Source of the DNA: an uncultured Pseudomonas sp.
GTDB taxonomy: Bacteria; Pseudomonadota; Gammaproteobacteria; Pseudomonadales; Pseudomonadaceae
NCBI RefSeq assembly: GCF_943846705.1
Contig: NZ_OX044366.1
Coordinates: 2,480,001 to 2,544,000 of the forward strand
DNA: 64,000 bases
Direction of reading: 5' to 3'
Both the position numbers and the translations under genes were made by a program. The notes beneath the pieces were generated by a model that worked only from the letters and a program-made list of their open reading frames with translations, did not search any database and was not told the origin of the DNA. The first letter of the stretch is position 1. Each line of letters starts with the position of its first letter. Shown one piece after another: positions 39,693 through 48,487 of this stretch.

Positions 39693-40772
39693 TCAGGCCG
39701 GTTCTGCCCAGTGTTGCGGCTGATTGACTAGGTCTAGCAACTCGCGCAAGCGACCATGGTTACGGCCGTTGAAGGCAAAGGCCAGGCGCGTCATGTGGCA
39801 GAGCTCTGGCTCGTCCTGCTCGGATTCACAGCGCGCCTGCTGTTGGAAGTCGCCGTGTTTGCACAGGTCGCGAAACTCGCTGTTCAGCTGCTGCATCGCC
39901 GCCTCGTTCAGCGCATGGTTAAGGCGGATGACGTAGCTCTCATTGAGCCAACGGCTGGAGTGGTAGTTGCGGTAGAACTGGGCGATCGCTTCGGCGGCTT
40001 CTTCAGCGCTGTGCACCAGACGCAACAGGTGCATGTCGCTGGGCAGGATGTAGCCGTTGTCCTGCAGCTGCTCGCGGATAAACGTCAGGGCGCTGGTCCA
40101 GAAGGTGCCGCCCGGTTGATCGAGCAACACCACTGGCACCAACGGGCTTTTACCCGTCTGGATCAAGGTCAGCACTTCTAGCGCTTCGTCGAGGGTGCCG
40201 AAACCGCCCGGGCAAAGCACCAGGCCATCGGCTTCCTTGACGAAGAACAGCTTGCGCAAAAAGAAGAAGTGGAACGGCAGCAGGTTGTTGCTGCCTTGTA
40301 CGGTGGCATTGGCATCTTGCTCGAAGGGTAGGGTGATATTGAAACCCAAGCTGTTTTCCAGCCCCGCACCTTCGTGAGCGGCGGCCATGATGCCACCGCC
40401 GGCACCGGTAATGACCATTAGATTATGCTTGGCCAGGGTCTCGCCGAGGTCGCGAGCCAGGCTGTACATCGGATGATTTGCCGGGGTACGTGCTGAACCA
40501 AACACGGTCACCTTGCGTCGCCGTTTGAACTGCTCAAGCGCGCTGAAGGCATGCTCCATCTCGCGCAGGGTTTGTTGCATGATCTTCGCGTCCCAGCGGT
40601 TGCGGTCCGCCTGCGCCATGCGTACAACCGTGTGGAGCATGGCCTGGTAGAGCTTGATGTTGGGGCTGTCGGGTGGCGTTACCAGCGTGCTCAGCTCTTC
40701 CACTTTAGCGTGCAGGTCGACGCCACTGATCTGAAAGTGCCGGGACAGATAATCGTCCGATTCATAGGGCAT
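39693..40772 (-). CDS. LOG-family protein (nucleotide phosphoribohydrolase-like)
   Basis: A 359-aa protein of the LOG/YgdH (lysine decarboxylase-like fold) family. Residues 1-85 are helical; the Rossmann domain starts RKVTVFGSARTP, has ITGAGGGIMAAAHEGAG, and carries the family signature PGGFGTLDEALEV. Family members remove the base from AMP or other nucleotide monophosphates, or activate cytokinin precursors. It lacks the full C-terminal extension of E. coli PpnN, so the substrate is uncertain. It is downstream of the MBL-fold gene on the same strand with 133 bases between. Confidence 0.8.
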   Translation of the reverse strand: MPYESDDYLSRHFQISGVDLHAKVEELSTLVTPPDSPNIKLYQAMLHTVVRMAQADRNRWDAKIMQQTLREMEHAFSALEQFKRRRKVTVFGSARTPANHPMYSLARDLGETLAKHNLMVITGAGGGIMAAAHEGAGLENSLGFNITLPFEQDANATVQGSNNLLPFHFFFLRKLFFVKEADGLVLCPGGFGTLDEALEVLTLIQTGKSPLVPVVLLDQPGGTFWTSALTFIREQLQDNGYILPSDMHLLRLVHSAEEAAEAIAQFYRNYHSSRWLNESYVIRLNHALNEAAMQQLNSEFRDLCKHGDFQQQARCESEQDEPELCHMTRLAFAFNGRNHGRLRELLDLVNQPQHWAEPA

Positions 40773-40905
40773 GCAACATCTCCTTCAGGTTACTGGCCGA
40801 GGCTGCGCAGTGTTGAGTCGGCCGAGCCTTGAGTATGCCTGGCGGTTAAAGCTTTGTGCGGCGCAGGCCGCTAGATGATTGCCGGCAGCCTTGGCCCTGC
40901 CACAT

Positions 40906-42309
40906 TCAGAGGGCGATTTGCTCGCCGGGCTCAGGAATGTTGGCGATCCAGTTCAGGCGCTCGCGCAAGGTCAGCTGCAGGGTCTGCATTTTCTCCAGTT
41001 CGCCATGCACCAGATACAGCTCGGGGTGATGGTCGAAATGGCTGACCCAGTCAATCAGTTGCGACTGGCCGGCGTGTGCCGAGAACCCGCCAAGGGTATG
41101 CACTTTGGCTTTTACCGCGATGCGCTGGTGGAGGACTTTCACGTGCTCTGCGCCATCGACGATGTTGCGCCCGAGCGTGCCCTTGGCCTGGAAGCCGGGA
41201 AAAATCAGGTGGCAGTCCTCGCGCCAGAGGTTGTGCTTGAAGTGGTGAACGATCCGGCCGCCTGTGCACATGCCACTGCCGGCGATAATAATGGCGCCGC
41301 TTTTTATCCGGTTGATTGCCATCGACTCCTCAGGCGTGGGCGTGCAGCGCAGGATCGGCAGCCAGTCTTCGATACGTTTGCTGCCGTGCGCCTGAAACTC
41401 CGCGCGCTCCTCACTGGCAAACTGCTCTTGAAAGCGTGAGTAGATGGCGTTGGCGCGAATCGCCATGGGACTGTCGAGGAACACCACTTGCTGAGGTAAG
41501 CGGCCTTCGTGATAGAAGCGGCCCAGATAGTAGATCAGGTCTTGCGTGCGGCCCACGGCGAACGAGGGAATGAGCACGTTGCCACCGTCACGATGAGCCT
41601 GCTGCAGAATCTCCACGAGTTCATCCAGGGTGTCTTCGCTGCAGCGATGGTCGCGATCACCGTAGGTCGATTCAAGCAGCACAACATCGGCCTGCTTAAG
41701 TGTGCTGGGGTGTTGCAACAAGGGTGAGCAGGTATTGCCCAGGTCGCCGGAGAACACCAGGCGGCGGGTCAGGTGATGGTCCTGTACTGCTATTTCGACA
41801 ATCGCCGAGCCGAGGATATGCCCGGCATTGTGGAAGGTCACTTGCACGCCTTTAGCGACCTCCCGGGTCTCGCCATAGAGCATGGGCTGACGCTGGCTCA
41901 GGGCCTGTTCCGCATCGGCTTTGGTGTACAGCGGGCTGATGGCGGTTTTGCCCATACGCGCCCGCCACTTGTTTTCCCACTCGGCGTCTTTCTCCTGAAT
42001 AAAGGCTGAATCGAGCAACATCAGCTCCATTAGCTCAGAGGTCGCGTCGGTGGCGAAGATCGGCCCGCGGTAGCCTGCGGCCGCGAGCTTGGGCAGCAGG
42101 CCGGTATGGTCAATATGTGCGTGGGACACCACCACGGCATCCAGGCTGCGCGGCACAAAGGGGAACGCGGCGCGGTTACCTTCGTTCTCTTCGCGGCGGC
42201 CTTGGCGCATGCCACATTCGAGCAGAACTTTCGCGCCATCGCGGCTTTCGATCAGGTAGCAGGAACCGGTGACCTGTTGAATGGCGCCGAGGAAGTTGAG
42301 CAGAGCCAT
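40906..42309 (-). CDS. Beta-CASP metallo-beta-lactamase-fold ribonuclease
   Basis: A 467-aa MBL-fold hydrolase of the beta-CASP (Cft2/Ysh1-like) type that processes RNA. The zinc motif HAHIDH is at residues 63-68; further ligands are in HNAGHILGSA, FSGDLG and the C-terminal HTLGGFSAHAGQ. The beta-CASP segment includes PSFAVGRTQDLIYYL and SGMCTGGRIVHHF. Similar proteins in bacteria act as endo- or exoribonucleases, but this subgroup is little studied. It is divergent from the phosphoketolase-like gene and precedes the LOG gene. Confidence 0.85.
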   Translation of the reverse strand: MALLNFLGAIQQVTGSCYLIESRDGAKVLLECGMRQGRREENEGNRAAFPFVPRSLDAVVVSHAHIDHTGLLPKLAAAGYRGPIFATDATSELMELMLLDSAFIQEKDAEWENKWRARMGKTAISPLYTKADAEQALSQRQPMLYGETREVAKGVQVTFHNAGHILGSAIVEIAVQDHHLTRRLVFSGDLGNTCSPLLQHPSTLKQADVVLLESTYGDRDHRCSEDTLDELVEILQQAHRDGGNVLIPSFAVGRTQDLIYYLGRFYHEGRLPQQVVFLDSPMAIRANAIYSRFQEQFASEERAEFQAHGSKRIEDWLPILRCTPTPEESMAINRIKSGAIIIAGSGMCTGGRIVHHFKHNLWREDCHLIFPGFQAKGTLGRNIVDGAEHVKVLHQRIAVKAKVHTLGGFSAHAGQSQLIDWVSHFDHHPELYLVHGELEKMQTLQLTLRERLNWIANIPEPGEQIAL

Positions 42310-42438
42310 GGCTAATACCTATAGGAGTCGAATGGGTGCGGGTTAGCCTGCGCTAAAAAACCGCGATGACTATTGATGCAGGTCAGCTGCTTTCCGAACC
42401 CAACGTCCTAGACTCTAGGTACCCATGAGGAGTCGCAT

Positions 42439-44841
42439 ATGACCCAGCTATTCCCTAGTGCCAGCGAGCTGGCAGAGCATGCACGCAGTGAGCCGTCCTT
42501 TGCCGCTTGGCAGCGCGGTTACGGCCCTTTTCAGCATAGTCCACAGGCCTGTGCGGCGGTTTACCGCTTGGCGCATCAGCTGGTACAGGCGGGCTCACAA
42601 GCTGACCTGGCCAGCGTCTACCGACATTTTTATGCGCTGGACCGGCTGGCTGCGGCAGGGATGTGGTTGGTTGTGCATATGACCTATGCCCAGCGCGTGC
42701 GTCTGGATGGTGTGCCCCTGGCGGCAGAGGATTTCAAAGTGACCCCGGAAGGGCACACCGGTGGTGCGCTGAATATGGTGCCGGCTTATGCCGGTTACTT
42801 GGCATTGAATAACCTGACCGGCGAAACCCGTGGCTGGTTAATGGGCCAGGGTCACTGCGTGGCGGCAATTGAAGCGCTTAATCTGCTGACCGCCAATCAG
42901 CACCCTGAGCAGGCCGCGCGCTACCCCTGTGACGAGGCGGGAATGAGTCAGATGGTGGCTGATTTCTACAGTTATGTGCAGAACGCGGCTGGCCAGGTCA
43001 GCGCCCCGTTGGGCAGTCACGTTAACCCGCATACCGCCGGCGGCATTGCTGAGGGCGGCTACCTGGGTTTTGCCGAGTTGCAATACGCCCATCTGCCGTT
43101 ACCGGGTGAGAAGCTGGTGGCGTTCCTCTCGGATGGGGCTGCCGAGGAACAACGCGGCAGTGACTGGATGCCACGCTGGTGGCGCGCGGAAGACTGTGGG
43201 CTGGCTTTGCCGTTGATGATTGCCAACGGCCGGCGCATCGAGCAACGCACCGAGTTGGCAACGCCTGCGGGGTTGGATAACTTCCGCGAGCATCTGCGTC
43301 ATTGCGGTTTTGACCCCGTGAGTTTTGATGGTCGGGATCCGGCGGCCTTTGTCTGCGCCCTATGGGGCATGGAGCAGCGCATGGGTCGTCGCGTGCAGGA
43401 GCTGCGCGATAGCGTGCTGAACTATCCGTTGCCAATGCCCTATGGCATTGCCGAAACAGTCAAAGGTTTTGGTTTTTATGGTGCCGGCAGCAATGCCGCG
43501 CATAACCTGCCGCTGCCGGCTAACCCGTATACCGATGAGTCTGCCCGCGAGCTGTTCAACCAACATGCGGCGCAGCTGTGGGTAGCCCCCGATGAGCTGC
43601 GTAGCGCCTGCGCACTGTTCGCCGCCCGCGGTGAGCGTGCTTTGGAGCGGGACAATCCCTTGGCGCAGCGCCAGCCGCCAGCGGCGCAACTGCCTGCACT
43701 GGATTATCAAGACAGCGCCTGCTCGCCGATGCTGGCGCTGGATCGGTTCTTTATTGATTTGGTGCGGGCCAACCCGCAGTTACGCCCTCGGGTTGGCAAC
43801 CCCGATGAGTTGGCCAGCAATCGCTTGGGCGGCGTGCTAAAGGCGCTCAAGCACCGGGTTATTGCGCCGGAAAGCGAGCTGGAAGCACTGGATGGCGCCA
43901 TCATTACCGCGCTCAACGAAGAGGCGGTGGTGTCCGCCTGCCTGGCCAATCAGGGCGGCCTGAACCTGGTGGCCAGCTATGAGGCCTTCTGCGTGAAGAT
44001 GCTTGGCGCGGTGCGCCAACGGATCATCTTTGCCCGTCAGCAGAAAGAGGCAGGGCGTCCGGCGGGTTGGCTCGGCTGGCCGCTGGTCGCCACTTCGCAT
44101 ACGTGGGAGAACGGCAAGAACCAGCAGTCGCATCAAGACACCACGTTCTGTGAGGCGTTGCTGGGTGAGATGAACGATATGGTGCGGGTGGTCTTTCCAG
44201 CTGACCATAACTCGGTGTTGGCCCTGCTGCCGGGCATCTATCAGGCACGTGGCCAGCTGGCGTGCATGGTGATTGCCAAGCGGGAACGGCCTTATGCCTT
44301 CAGTCCTGAGCAGGCCGAGCAGTTGGCGCAGGACGGGGCTGTTGTGCTGGCTGAGGAGCCTGGCGCGCAGCCTGTGCTGCTGATTGCCACCGGCAGTTAT
44401 CAACTGGCTGAAATGCAGCGCGCCAGCGTGCGTTTGAGCCAGGCAGGTTGTGCCTGGCGCTTGGTGTACCTGCAGGAACCAGGGCGTTTTCGTGAGCCGC
44501 GCGATCACTGGGAACAGGCCGGTATTACCGATGCCGGGCGGGTTGAGCAGATCTTCCCGGCGAGATATTCACGCCGTGTGCTGTTGACCCATATGCGCCC
44601 GGAAGTGGCGCGTGGGCATCTCTGGCCGCTGCTGGGTGATGGGCGTCAGAGCCGCGTATTGGGTTACCGCAATCGGGGCGGCACGCTGGATGAAGCCGGC
44701 ATGTTATTCGCCAATCAGGCGAGCTGGGCGCATGTGCTGGAGGCCGTTGCCGTGTTGCTGGATAAGCCGCTCGATGAGTTGCTCAATGCCGAGGAGCTCG
44801 CGGCGGTGCAGGGGCGGGGTGATCCGCGGAGCCTGCGTTAG
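42439..44841 (+). CDS. Divergent phosphoketolase-family protein
   Basis: An 800-aa protein aligning over its whole length with xylulose-5-phosphate/fructose-6-phosphate phosphoketolases (thiamine-diphosphate enzymes making acetyl phosphate). His106 in PEGHTGGALN and SHQD in NQQSHQDTTF are retained, and the thiamine motif keeps Asp232 and Asn263. The family GHGGP motif is instead GHCVA (residues 138-142), and GDGEAETGP is SDGAAEEQR. GAGGAG lies upstream of the ATG (42427-42432). I recall PA3613 of P. aeruginosa as similar. Activity on sugar phosphates should not be assumed. Confidence 0.8.
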   Translation: MTQLFPSASELAEHARSEPSFAAWQRGYGPFQHSPQACAAVYRLAHQLVQAGSQADLASVYRHFYALDRLAAAGMWLVVHMTYAQRVRLDGVPLAAEDFKVTPEGHTGGALNMVPAYAGYLALNNLTGETRGWLMGQGHCVAAIEALNLLTANQHPEQAARYPCDEAGMSQMVADFYSYVQNAAGQVSAPLGSHVNPHTAGGIAEGGYLGFAELQYAHLPLPGEKLVAFLSDGAAEEQRGSDWMPRWWRAEDCGLALPLMIANGRRIEQRTELATPAGLDNFREHLRHCGFDPVSFDGRDPAAFVCALWGMEQRMGRRVQELRDSVLNYPLPMPYGIAETVKGFGFYGAGSNAAHNLPLPANPYTDESARELFNQHAAQLWVAPDELRSACALFAARGERALERDNPLAQRQPPAAQLPALDYQDSACSPMLALDRFFIDLVRANPQLRPRVGNPDELASNRLGGVLKALKHRVIAPESELEALDGAIITALNEEAVVSACLANQGGLNLVASYEAFCVKMLGAVRQRIIFARQQKEAGRPAGWLGWPLVATSHTWENGKNQQSHQDTTFCEALLGEMNDMVRVVFPADHNSVLALLPGIYQARGQLACMVIAKRERPYAFSPEQAEQLAQDGAVVLAEEPGAQPVLLIATGSYQLAEMQRASVRLSQAGCAWRLVYLQEPGRFREPRDHWEQAGITDAGRVEQIFPARYSRRVLLTHMRPEVARGHLWPLLGDGRQSRVLGYRNRGGTLDEAGMLFANQASWAHVLEAVAVLLDKPLDELLNAEELAAVQGRGDPRSLR

Positions 44842-44901
44842 GCGCACGCTCCGCACGACGGGCTGAGGCGAGTCGCGCGAAGCAGGGCGGCATTTACCGG
44901 C

Positions 44902-45300
44902 TTACAGCGCGCAGTCGGCTTTGCTGAACCGCTCGGTGGTTACCGGGCGGTTGCTTTTGTATTCGCTGAACTCATAACGCAGTACCGCACCGCGCACCAA
45001 CAGCTGGCGATAACCGGCATTGCGGCACACGCTGTTGGCCAGCTGTGCGCGGACCACATCCGGGTTGCCGCGCATCTTCGCGGCATGCTCGCTGCGCACG
45101 CTGAGGTGGTTGACCAGCTCGCTGCCGTCAACCGTATAGCCTTGATCGAGGATGTCGGCGTTGATCGCGCGCGGCGTGCCCACGCTGCTTTCACGCGCCA
45201 CGTTTTCCAGGGTTTTGCTCAGTTCAAAGTCTTTCAAGGTGGCGGCATGGGCAAACAGCGGGAGGCTCAAGGCCAAGGTCAGGCTGGTCAAACGCAGCAT
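44902..45300 (-). CDS. PA3611-like exported protein (QSregVF family)
   Basis: A 132-aa exported protein. ATG 45300 has GGAGA six bases upstream; a TTG four codons earlier is less likely. A signal peptide (MLRLTSLTLALSLPLFAHA) precedes a compact domain with two cysteines (SVCRNAG and the final KADCAL), possibly disulfide-linked. It resembles P. aeruginosa PA3611, the founder of the Pfam family described as a putative quorum-sensing-regulated virulence factor. That role has not been shown here and the host may not be a pathogen. Confidence 0.75.
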   Translation of the reverse strand: MLRLTSLTLALSLPLFAHAATLKDFELSKTLENVARESSVGTPRAINADILDQGYTVDGSELVNHLSVRSEHAAKMRGNPDVVRAQLANSVCRNAGYRQLLVRGAVLRYEFSEYKSNRPVTTERFSKADCAL

Positions 45301-45517
45301 GGGGTTCTCCAAAGTCGATTCGCACCTTCTGACCGGCAGGGCGGGGCAGAGGTTCAGTGACGCTTATCTTACTCGCCTGCCGGCACTTGCGCAGTGGCAA
45401 CGGCAGGCGGCGTAAGACGCACGGTTGAGTGGGCCGCCGCGGGCTTTGTTAGACTGCCGCGCTTATCGACCCAGGATCACCCATGCCGCCCCTTCTAATC
45501 TGTCAGGTACGCACCTG

Positions 45518-46228
45518 ATGAGCCACGCTGTCGCACGTTTGCGAGCTGCGCGGATTGCCCGCAGCGTCAAACCCTTTCTCGCTCGTGGCAGCCGCTCGGT
45601 GCGCTGTGATGATTGCCGTTTGGCGGTGACCCATTGCCTGTGCGCCTGGCGTCCACGTATTGCGGCAACCTCGGGGGTGTGCCTGTTGATGCACGATGTG
45701 GAAGCGCTTAAGCCGAGCAATACCGGCTGGTTGATTGCCGATGTGCTGGCAGATACCGCGGCGTTTGGCTGGTCGCGGGTGGAGGTCGATGCTGGCTTGC
45801 CGGCGTTGCTGCGTGATCCACAGTGGCAGCCTTATCTGGTGTTTCCGGGCGAGTATGTGGCCGCCGAGCGAGTGGTCAGCGTGGTGCAGCCGGATACGGG
45901 GAAACGGCCGTTGTTCGTGCTGCTGGATGCCACCTGGAGCGAGGCACGCAAAATGTTCCGCAAAAGCCCCTACCTCGACAGCCTGCCGGTGCTCAGCCTG
46001 CAGGCTGAGCAGCTGTCACGCTACAAGTTGCGCCGCTCTAAACGAGACGATCATTTTTGCACCGCCGAAGTCGCCGCGCTGTGTTTGGAGCTGGCTGGTG
46101 ACCAGCGCGCCGCCGATGGTTTGAATGCCTATCTGGACGTGTTCAGCCAGCACTACCTGGCGGCCAAGGCGCCGCGAGCGGTGCCGCTGGATGATCCTCT
46201 GCATGAGCGCCTGCGCGAGTTCCTCTAA
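45518..46228 (+). CDS. DTW-domain tRNA-uridine aminocarboxypropyltransferase (TapT/YfiP-like)
   Basis: Likely transfers the aminocarboxypropyl group from SAM to uridine in tRNA (acp3U47 in E. coli TapT). The 236-aa protein has a cysteine-rich N-terminal segment (CDDC...CLC) suited to zinc and the DTW-family core FVLLDATWSEARKMFRKSPY, where A replaces the usual G/D between D and TW. Start 45518 (MSHAVARLRAARI) is chosen; the frame runs upstream to 45425 without a ribosome site. In P. aeruginosa a DTW gene sits near erdR and dgkA, as here. Confidence 0.82.
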   Translation: MSHAVARLRAARIARSVKPFLARGSRSVRCDDCRLAVTHCLCAWRPRIAATSGVCLLMHDVEALKPSNTGWLIADVLADTAAFGWSRVEVDAGLPALLRDPQWQPYLVFPGEYVAAERVVSVVQPDTGKRPLFVLLDATWSEARKMFRKSPYLDSLPVLSLQAEQLSRYKLRRSKRDDHFCTAEVAALCLELAGDQRAADGLNAYLDVFSQHYLAAKAPRAVPLDDPLHERLREFL

Positions 46229-46254
46229 GCGCCTGGCGAAAGTCGATCAGCGTT

Positions 46255-46282
46255 GCCGGGCCTGGGTAAAGCCAGGCCCGGC
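46255..46282. terminator. Bidirectional terminator between DTW gene and EamA gene
   Basis: GCCGGGCCTGG (46255-46265) and CCAGGCCCGGC (46272-46282) form a perfect 11-bp stem with a GTAAAG loop between two convergent genes; T-tracts are short. Confidence 0.75.
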
Positions 46283-46297
46283 TGGTTTGCCTGAGGT

Positions 46298-47197
46298 TTA
46301 AACGGCTTGGCGTTCAGCCAGTGTTTTCGGCCACAGTTGCGCCATCAACATGCCCGCTAACATCAGCGCACAACCGAAGTAGCCGCGCAGTTCCAGCGAT
46401 TCACCCAATAGCCAAGCGCCGGCAATGGCGGCGAATACCGCTTCCAGCGAGAGGATGATCGCGGCGTGGGAGGCGATGGCATCTTTCTGCGCCACCACCT
46501 GCAAGGTAAAGCCGACCGCCACGCCAAAAACTCCGCCGTAGAGAATCGCCGGGCCGGCCGCGATGATCGCTTGCAGCTGGATTTCCTCGAAGATCACCGC
46601 CAGCACCAGGCTGATCACCGCGCAGGTGATGAACTGCACCAAGGCCAAACGCAGCGGGTCATGCCGCCCGGCAAAGAAGCCTACCAGCAGTACGTGCACG
46701 CCCCAGACAAAGGCCCCGGCCAGTTGCAGCCAATCGCCGGAGGCCACCTGAAAGCCCTCGCCGACGCTCAATAGGAACATGCCGACTACCGCCATGCAGG
46801 CTCCCAGCCAGATGCCCAGGCCGGTCTTGTGGCCGATAAACAGCCCCAGCAGCGGTACGATGATCACGTACAGCCCGGTGATAAAGCCGGAGTTGGTGAC
46901 GCTGGTGAACAGCAGGCCGACTTGCTGCAGGTTGATCCCCAGTGCGAGCGCAAGGCCCATCAGCATGCCGCCACGCAGTAGCTGGCGGTTTAAGGGGACG
47001 ACCTTGGCACTGCTGATGCGGCCTTCCAGCAGTCGCAGCACGGGCAGTAAAATCAGCGCGGCTAGGGCAAAGCGTAATCCGCTATAAAGAAAGGGACCGA
47101 TGGAGTCCATGCCCAGTCGCTGGGCGACAAAAGACGAACCCCAGATCATCGCAGTTACTAGCATCAATAGGTCGGCACGTAGGGCGTTGCTTCGCAT
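46298..47197 (-). CDS. EamA-family (DMT superfamily) transporter
   Basis: A 299-aa inner-membrane protein with ten predicted membrane segments in two EamA repeats; AMIWGSSFVAQRLGMD near the N-terminus and YGGVFGVAVGFTLQVVAQKDA in the second repeat are typical. The start at 47197 (MRSNALRADLLML) gives a normal length; the frame is open to 47401 but that region has poor coding character and overlaps the erdR promoter. Substrate unknown; relatives export amino acids or metabolites. It is divergent from erdR. Confidence 0.85.
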   Translation of the reverse strand: MRSNALRADLLMLVTAMIWGSSFVAQRLGMDSIGPFLYSGLRFALAALILLPVLRLLEGRISSAKVVPLNRQLLRGGMLMGLALALGINLQQVGLLFTSVTNSGFITGLYVIIVPLLGLFIGHKTGLGIWLGACMAVVGMFLLSVGEGFQVASGDWLQLAGAFVWGVHVLLVGFFAGRHDPLRLALVQFITCAVISLVLAVIFEEIQLQAIIAAGPAILYGGVFGVAVGFTLQVVAQKDAIASHAAIILSLEAVFAAIAGAWLLGESLELRGYFGCALMLAGMLMAQLWPKTLAERQAV

Positions 47198-47399
47198 TTC
47201 AGGCAACTCGTCGGTAAAGCTGCGAACTGTGCCGGAAAGCACCGCGCTTGACCACCCCGTCGGCGCTCGGCATGCTTGATCGCTTTTTTTGCGATGATAG
47301 GTTTGGTTGCGCTGCAACCCTGTACCCTGCGCGCACTGTTCACCGAGCCCTGGGCAATACCCCTGGCGGGTATCCACATAACAAAAAATAGGATTCACC

Positions 47400-48050
47400 A
47401 TGGCCGCATTTGAAATCCTTATTGCTGATGATCACCCCTTGTTTCGCAGTGCCTTGCAGCAGGCACTGACCCTGGGACTGGGGCCGGATGTACGGCTGGT
47501 TGAAGCGGCCAGCATTGCCGAACTGGAAGCCTGCCTGGTGCAGAAGACCGATTGGGATCTGGTTCTGCTCGACCTTAATATGCCAGGCGCTTACGGTTTT
47601 TCCGGCCTGGTGCTGTTGCGTGGGCAGTATCCGCATATCCCCGTGGTGATGATCTCCGCCCAGGAAGAGCCGGCCATCGTCGCGCGTTCTCGCGAGTTCG
47701 GCGCCAGCGGCTTTATTCCTAAATCCAGCCCGTTGGCAACCATTCAGCAAGCGGTGCGCTTGGTACTCGATGGTGAGGTTTGGTGGCCGCAGCAGAGTCA
47801 GGAGGCCATTGCCTTGTCAGCCGAAGCCAAAGCCGCCAGCGCCGGCTTGGCCAGCCTGACGCCGCAGCAGTTCCGCGTACTGACCATGGTCTGTGATGGT
47901 TTGCTGAACAAGCAGATTGCCTATGAATTGGGCGTCTCTGAGGCCACGGTGAAGGCGCACGTCACCGCGATCTTCCGCAAGCTTGGCGTGCGTACCCGCA
48001 CCCAGGCGGCGTTGCTGCTGCAGCAGTTGGAAACGATTGCGTCTAACTAG
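47400..48050 (+). CDS. erdR: Response regulator ErdR
   Basis: NarL/LuxR-type response regulator of 216 aa. The receiver domain has Asp10-Asp11 and phosphoacceptor Asp58 (LVLLDLNMPG), and the C-terminal helix-turn-helix is VCDGLLNKQIAYELGVSEAT. In Pseudomonas ErdR controls ethanol and acetate metabolism (for example acetyl-CoA synthetase and the exaA system) and is linked to the sensor kinases ErcS/ErcS'. No kinase gene is next to it here. dgkA follows. Confidence 0.88.
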   Translation: MAAFEILIADDHPLFRSALQQALTLGLGPDVRLVEAASIAELEACLVQKTDWDLVLLDLNMPGAYGFSGLVLLRGQYPHIPVVMISAQEEPAIVARSREFGASGFIPKSSPLATIQQAVRLVLDGEVWWPQQSQEAIALSAEAKAASAGLASLTPQQFRVLTMVCDGLLNKQIAYELGVSEATVKAHVTAIFRKLGVRTRTQAALLLQQLETIASN

Positions 48051-48110
48051 CGTGTTTTTTCTGCCGCGCTTGGCGTAGCCTGCCAGGCTTTCTCGCATAT
48101 GGTCGTGATG

Positions 48111-48476
48111 ATGTCGCCATTCAAAGGCCAAACGGGCTTTAAACGTGTTCTCAATGCCACGGGTTATTCGCTGGCCGGTTTGCGTGCGGCCTTCACTGGC
48201 GAGGCCGCTTTTCGTCAGCTGTTGTTGATCAATTTAGTGCTGGTGCCCTTGGCCTTCTACCTGGATGTCAGCCGCGTCGAGCGCGCGTTGATGGTTGCGG
48301 TCTGTGTGTTGGCGCTGATCGTCGAGTTGCTCAACTCGGCGGTGGAAGCGGCGATCGACCGCATCTCCCTGGAGCTGCACCCACTGTCGAAAAACGCCAA
48401 GGACATGGGCAGTGCCGCCCAGTTCACTGCGCTCTGCCTGATTGCTCTGGTCTGGGCGATTATTCTGCTGGGGTAG
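48111..48476 (+). CDS. dgkA: Diacylglycerol kinase
   Basis: Small inner-membrane kinase phosphorylating diacylglycerol released by periplasmic glucan and LPS modification. Three membrane helices and the family signature LIVELLNSAVEAAIDRIS...SKNAKDMGSAAQ are present. Start 48111 (MSPFKGQTGFKRVLNA) gives 121 aa; ATGs at 48108 and 48099 are alternatives because no clear ribosome site is visible. It is convergent with finR, 11 bases apart. Confidence 0.92.
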   Translation: MSPFKGQTGFKRVLNATGYSLAGLRAAFTGEAAFRQLLLINLVLVPLAFYLDVSRVERALMVAVCVLALIVELLNSAVEAAIDRISLELHPLSKNAKDMGSAAQFTALCLIALVWAIILLG

Positions 48477-48487
48477 TAGCTGGGTTA

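Noticed and set aside
39486..45300. LOG, MBL nuclease and phosphoketolase as an anti-phage defence island
   Set aside because: No restriction, CRISPR, toxin or known defence effector, no mobile-element signs, and the genes appear to be core in Pseudomonas.
46298..47401. Longer start for the EamA transporter at 47401
   Set aside because: The extra 68 residues are hydrophilic, unlike the family N-terminus, and would cover the erdR start and promoter. Start 47197 fits.
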